Positions 13,722 through 16,804 of a stretch of 16,804 nt of DNA are shown here, one piece after another. This DNA is from Acidobacteriaceae bacterium (lineage in GTDB: Bacteria; Acidobacteriota; Terriglobia; Terriglobales; SbA1), in assembly GCA_003156615.1 (NCBI GenBank), contig PMHI01000320.1, positions 951-17,754 of the forward strand, read 5' to 3'. The translations under genes were made by a program, and so were the position numbers. Under the pieces are notes generated by a model. The model ran no database searches and was not told where the DNA came from. It saw nothing but the letters and a program-made list of their open reading frames with translations. The number at the start of each line of letters is the position of its first letter. The first letter of the stretch is position 1.

Positions 13722-14891
13722 ATGGCTCACTTCATCCTCAGAATAGTTCAGATCATCGCGGCCGTCGGCATGGTTTCGAGCTCAATCTATTACCTGCTCT
13801 GTCTTTGGAGCGCGGCAACGTTCCTGCGCGAACGGAAAGCGGCGCGCGGGGCCGAGACCCGAGTCTTGCCTCCCATCTCAATTCTTAAGCCGCTCAAAGG
13901 AACCGATCCGGAAATCTATGAAAGCTTTCGCAACTACTGCCTGCAGGACTATCCGGAATACGAAATCATTTTTGGCGTAAACGATCCCAACGATGCTGCG
14001 ATTGAGAGCGTGAAGGCATTGCGGCGGGAATTTCCGGATCGCCGAATTCAATTGGTGGTGAGTGAGAAGATCCTGGGCGCGAATGTGAAGGTCAGCAACC
14101 TCGCGCAGATGCTGGCGGAAACGCGCTATGACCGCCTGATTGTAAACGACAGTGACATTCGCGTGGAGCCGGACTATCTGCGCCGGGTGAGTGCGCCCTT
14201 GGCCGACCTCCGTGTAGGAATGGTCACTTGCCTTTACCGCGGAGTGGCCGGCTCGACGCTGGGCTCTCGCCTGGAGGCGCTGGGCATTAGCACGGATTTT
14301 TGCGCGAGTGTTTTGGCAGCCCGTCAATTGGAGGGCGGCATTCGTTTTGGGCTGGGTTCAACCCTGGTATTCCGCCGCTCCGACTTGGACAAGATCGGCG
14401 GGTTCACTTCATTTGTGGACTATCTTGCCGATGACTACGAACTGGGAAAACGCATTGCTGCTCTGGATTTGACCGTGAAGCTTTCCGATGTTGTGGTGGA
14501 AACCTATCTCCCGTCCTATCGTCCAGGGGAATTTCTCGCGCATCAACTGCGCTGGGCGCGTGGGGTCCGGGACGCACGCGGGGGCGGATACTTTGGTCTG
14601 TTTTTGACGTTCGGTCTGCTGTGGGCATTGCTGGCTGTGGCGGCGAGCCGAGGAGCGTTCTGGGCTAGCAGTGGGCTCGCGGTCACGCTGTTTCTTCGCT
14701 TCGCGGTTGCTCTGGTGGTGGGCCGGGGCGTTCTCGAGAACCGCCAAATCCTGAAGGATGCCTGGCTGATCCCGCTCCGGGATTTGCTTGCGGTCGTAGT
14801 CTGGATTGCGAGCTTAGGCGGTCACACCGTGACCTGGCGCGGAGACCGGTTCCGCTTGAAAAATGGCAAGCTCAGCCGGATCCCACCGTAG
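13722..14891 (+). CDS. hpnI: HpnI-type hopanoid glycosyltransferase (GT2/GT21 family)
   Basis: The protein of 389 residues resembles ceramide-glucosyltransferase-like enzymes and HpnI, which adds N-acetylglucosamine to bacteriohopanetetrol on the way to hopanoid cyclitol ether. Seen are an N-terminal helix (about 8-34), ISILKPLKGTDP (52-63), VNDSDIRVEPDYL (141-153) holding the DxD-like metal/nucleotide-sugar site, LADDYELG (235-242) with the catalytic-base region, QLRWARG (275-281, the (Q/R)xxRW-type motif), and two or three C-terminal helices. The frame is open upstream to 13647, but those 25 residues read through the GC-rich hairpin and do not fit the family, so ATG 13722 is preferred. No other hopanoid genes (hpnK, hpnJ, shc) are in the window. 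HpnI versus a general GT21 enzyme is a family-level judgement. Confidence 0.82.
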   Translation: MAHFILRIVQIIAAVGMVSSSIYYLLCLWSAATFLRERKAARGAETRVLPPISILKPLKGTDPEIYESFRNYCLQDYPEYEIIFGVNDPNDAAIESVKALRREFPDRRIQLVVSEKILGANVKVSNLAQMLAETRYDRLIVNDSDIRVEPDYLRRVSAPLADLRVGMVTCLYRGVAGSTLGSRLEALGISTDFCASVLAARQLEGGIRFGLGSTLVFRRSDLDKIGGFTSFVDYLADDYELGKRIAALDLTVKLSDVVVETYLPSYRPGEFLAHQLRWARGVRDARGGGYFGLFLTFGLLWALLAVAASRGAFWASSGLAVTLFLRFAVALVVGRGVLENRQILKDAWLIPLRDLLAVVVWIASLGGHTVTWRGDRFRLKNGKLSRIPP

Positions 14892-14987
14892 CGTCGCGAG
14901 GACGCCCCGGAGCTTCGGCCGCGATGCTTGTAGCCAATAGTACTGATCTGATTCGGCGTTCTCAGCAGCTTCGGGAATTGCGGTGTC

Positions 14988-15356
14988 TCAGTGACGCTCC
15001 GGGCGACCTGCTTCCAATTTTGGGGCCTCGCCACCATCAGGGCCGTAAAACACGCGCCACATGGCAAAATCCTCGGAAATGTCCTCGAATTGATGTTCGG
15101 TTCTGGCAGCTACGAAGAGGAGGTCGCCTGAGCTGAACGGGTCCCGCCTGCCATCATGGGTGAGCACTCCTCGACCCCGAACGATGAAATAAATTTCATC
15201 CTTTGCGTGCGGCGTCTGCTGGGTAGGGCGCAGGGGAAGGGAAAGGGCTATATCCAGAGGGCCACGCCGAAAGACGATGACGGCGTGCTCGCCCGCTGGG
15301 ATACTCGCTTGAGCCTCGACAAGAGGGATAACACGGCTGCGATCAGACTTGCTCAT
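14988..15356 (-). CDS. Cupin-domain protein
   Basis: The 122-residue protein is a single small beta-barrel of the cupin_2 type. The first cupin motif is visible as TPHAKDEIYFIVRGRGVL (48-65), with His50 and Glu54 as probable metal ligands (one histidine of the usual HxH is replaced), and the second as SGDLLFVAARTEHQFEDIS (76-94) with His87. Such proteins bind a metal and a small ligand or act as simple enzymes; the substrate cannot be read from sequence. The gene converges with hpnI, leaving 96 bases between the stops in which a short GCGTC/GACGC inverted repeat (14891-14905) lies. ATG 15356 is the natural start, with a purine-rich GAGGTGAAGC stretch just upstream. Confidence 0.85.
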   Translation of the reverse strand: MSKSDRSRVIPLVEAQASIPAGEHAVIVFRRGPLDIALSLPLRPTQQTPHAKDEIYFIVRGRGVLTHDGRRDPFSSGDLLFVAARTEHQFEDISEDFAMWRVFYGPDGGEAPKLEAGRPERH

Positions 15357-15374
15357 GCTTCACCTCGCACACAT

Positions 15375-15641
15375 TCAGATTGCCAGCTCCGCGATTTCCT
15401 CATTGCTCCAAATGTGGTCAGAAATACCAGCGGCCATCGCCGGAGTTATCCGCAGCGTCTTGTGAATCCCAGCGAGATTGTAGTGGATAAAGTGTAGCGC
15501 CACAGCCGCAGCGCGGTTCTCTACTTTCTTTGAAAATCCGTTGGTCAACCGCGTGAACCGGCGCGACATTCTCATTGTCAGATTCTGGCGCTCCACGAAA
15601 CTGGTGGAAGCGTGCGCCGGATCGGGCTCACCGCAAGGGTT
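15375..15641 (-). pseudogene. C-terminal remnant of an IS1-like transposase
   Basis: The frame encodes AHASTSFVERQNLTMRMS, RRFTRLTNGFSKKVENRAAA, VALHFIHYNLAGIHKTLRIT and PAMAAGISDHIW, a C-terminal DDE-transposase region commonly annotated as IS1 family. The VERQNL glutamate is a likely catalytic acid. Homology begins at about 15629 and the whole N-terminal two thirds is missing; one codon of the usual MSMRRF is also lost. No terminal inverted repeats were found. It is an immobile remnant next to the cupin gene. Confidence 0.75.
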
Positions 15642-15771
15642 GTGGATTCCACCAGCCGTCTGTATGGGCTAAGCAATGACGAAACTTAGATGTCCCAACT
15701 ACCCCGCGATTGCATTGGGCTTTGTAGGAGTGTGGCAAAATCCCCTCAATGAGTAATACCCCCTGTCTTCA

Positions 15772-15801
15772 TTGACTTCGACTTCGCCGGACTCCTAACA
15801 T
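15772..15801 (+). promoter_or_regulatory. Candidate promoter of the second kinase
   Basis: TTGACT (15772-15777) and TAACAT (15796-15801) are separated by 18 bases and would start transcription about 17 bases before the kinase ATG. The remaining part of 15642-15825 contains nothing else I can name. Confidence 0.4.
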
Positions 15802-15825
15802 GACACCCAGAGTTCCGCGCCGCTC

Positions 15826-16804
15826 ATGATCAACCAGACCATTTCGCACTACCGAATTATCGAGAAGGTCGGGAGTGGCGGCATGGGCGTGGTGTACAAG
15901 GCTGAGGATCTGAAACTCGGCCGCTTTGTGGCGCTGAAGTTCCTCCCCGATGAATTTGCCAATGATCCGATGAGGCTGGAGCGTTTTCAGCGGGAGGCTC
16001 GCACCGCCTCGGCCCTGGACCATCCGAATATTTGTACGACATATGAAATTGGAGAGCATGAGGGACGTCCCTTCATTGCCATGCAGTATCTGGAAGGTGT
16101 GACCCTGGCCCATCGCATCGCCGGGCGGGCGCTCGACCCGGAGATGGTGATCGAACTGGGCATCCAGCTCGCCGACGCTCTCGATGCCGCGCACGCCAAG
16201 GGCATCATTCATCGCGACATCAAGCCAGGGAATATTTTTGTCACGGAGCGCGGGCAGGCCAAGATCTTAGATTTCGGTCTGGCAAAGGTTGCGGCCCGCT
16301 TTATGTCCAGCTCGGGCTCATCGGTAACCACGGGGCTAACTGCCACGCAGGAGAACTTGACCAGTCCTGGGACAGCCTTGGGAACGATTGCCTTCATGTC
16401 CCCCGAGCAGGCTTTGGGAAAGGAGCTGGACCCGCGCACGGACCTGTTTTCCTTCGGTGCCGTGCTCTATGAAATGGTGACCGGCGCGCCGCCATTCCGG
16501 GGGGACACGACGGCGGCGGTCTTTGATTCCATCCTGCATCGCTCTCCGGTCGCGCCGGTGCGGCTCAGCCCCGAGGTTCCCGCCGAACTCGAGCGCATTA
16601 TCAACAAGGCGCTGGAAAAAGACAGGAACTTGCGCTATCAGCACGCTGCCGACATCCGCACCGACTTCGAACGGCTGAAACGAGACAGCGAGTCGAAGCG
16701 CGTGAGATTGATGGCGGAGCCGGCGGAAGTCGAAGAGCAACGCGGAAGCTCAGGAAGCGTAAGTCCAGCCGTCGGCAGCAGCACCCACGCGGCGAGCGCG
16801 CCTC
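15826..16804 (+). CDS. Ser/Thr protein kinase, N-terminal part (partial, runs off the right edge)
   Basis: The 326 visible residues contain a complete PknB-type kinase domain: glycine loop [13 protein letters not shown] (16-28), ATP lysine in VALKF (Lys38), Glu57, catalytic loop HRDIKPGN (129-136), DFG (149-151), MSPEQ and the rest up to [18 protein letters not shown] Ser/Ala-rich linker begins at about 300 and the window ends before any membrane segment. It is a clear paralogue of the kinase at 4456-7182, with the same order of motifs and the same linker position, and probably also continues into a membrane anchor and a sensor domain. ATG 15826 fits the start [16 protein letters not shown]. 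An upstream ATG at 15800 is out of frame. No strong ribosome binding site is visible. Confidence 0.92.
   Translation, partial: MINQTISHYRIIEKVGSGGMGVVYKAEDLKLGRFVALKFLPDEFANDPMRLERFQREARTASALDHPNICTTYEIGEHEGRPFIAMQYLEGVTLAHRIAGRALDPEMVIELGIQLADALDAAHAKGIIHRDIKPGNIFVTERGQAKILDFGLAKVAARFMSSSGSSVTTGLTATQENLTSPGTALGTIAFMSPEQALGKELDPRTDLFSFGAVLYEMVTGAPPFRGDTTAAVFDSILHRSPVAPVRLSPEVPAELERIINKALEKDRNLRYQHAADIRTDFERLKRDSESKRVRLMAEPAEVEEQRGSSGSVSPAVGSSTHAASAP

Overview
The window looks like a piece of an Acidobacteriota chromosome. The evidence is the combination of two Ser/Thr protein kinases of the 'kinase – membrane anchor – TolB-like propeller' type, an ~815-residue double FtsX/MacB-type permease (the 'ADOP' family that is expanded in Acidobacteria), a stand-alone HpnI-type hopanoid glycosyltransferase, and a high-GC background. 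No 16S or other phylogenetic marker except the RNase P RNA is present, so the phylum is an inference.

Layout. (1) 1-1330: the N-terminal part of a membrane cytochrome b gene leaves the window on the minus strand. It is followed by a decayed Phd/PIN-type toxin-antitoxin pair on the plus strand: the antitoxin is frameshifted and the toxin has an in-frame stop, but its 20-bp palindromic operator is intact. (2) 1330-1808: no gene; a cluster of short repeats, including two displaced copies of the 3' end of the RNase P RNA gene. (3) 1809-4459, minus strand: a compact hipB-hipA-small-protein operon with 4-base gene overlaps, non-ATG starts and two 16-bp operators. It sits against a truncated small conserved gene and a C-terminal fragment of a helicase. 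(4) 4456-7182, minus: a complete 908-residue membrane-anchored Ser/Thr kinase. (5) 7397-7817, minus: RNase P RNA (rnpB). (6) 8061-10508, minus: the large orphan permease. (7) 10509-11017: a gap with a degenerate tRNA-Met-like remnant and a 17-bp palindrome. (8) 11018-14891, plus: two MacB-like permeases in tandem, then hpnI. (9) 14988-15641, minus: a cupin gene and the remnant of an IS1-like transposase. (10) 15826-end, plus: a second Ser/Thr kinase, cut by the window edge.

The most interesting structure is at rnpB. The last 34 bases at its 3' end recur in direct orientation at 1626-1659 with a single difference. The displaced copy would pair perfectly with the rnpB 5' strand in helix P1, whereas the copy now attached to the gene gives a U·G wobble. 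This is what is expected if a ~5.7-kb element (hip operon, helicase remnant, kinase) integrated at the 3' end of rnpB, supplied its own substitute 3' end and pushed the original end to 1626-1659. No integrase is recognisable, so the element would be a decayed island. A second candidate is the translationally coupled HipB-HipA-87-residue operon, whose promoter appears to produce a leaderless mRNA.
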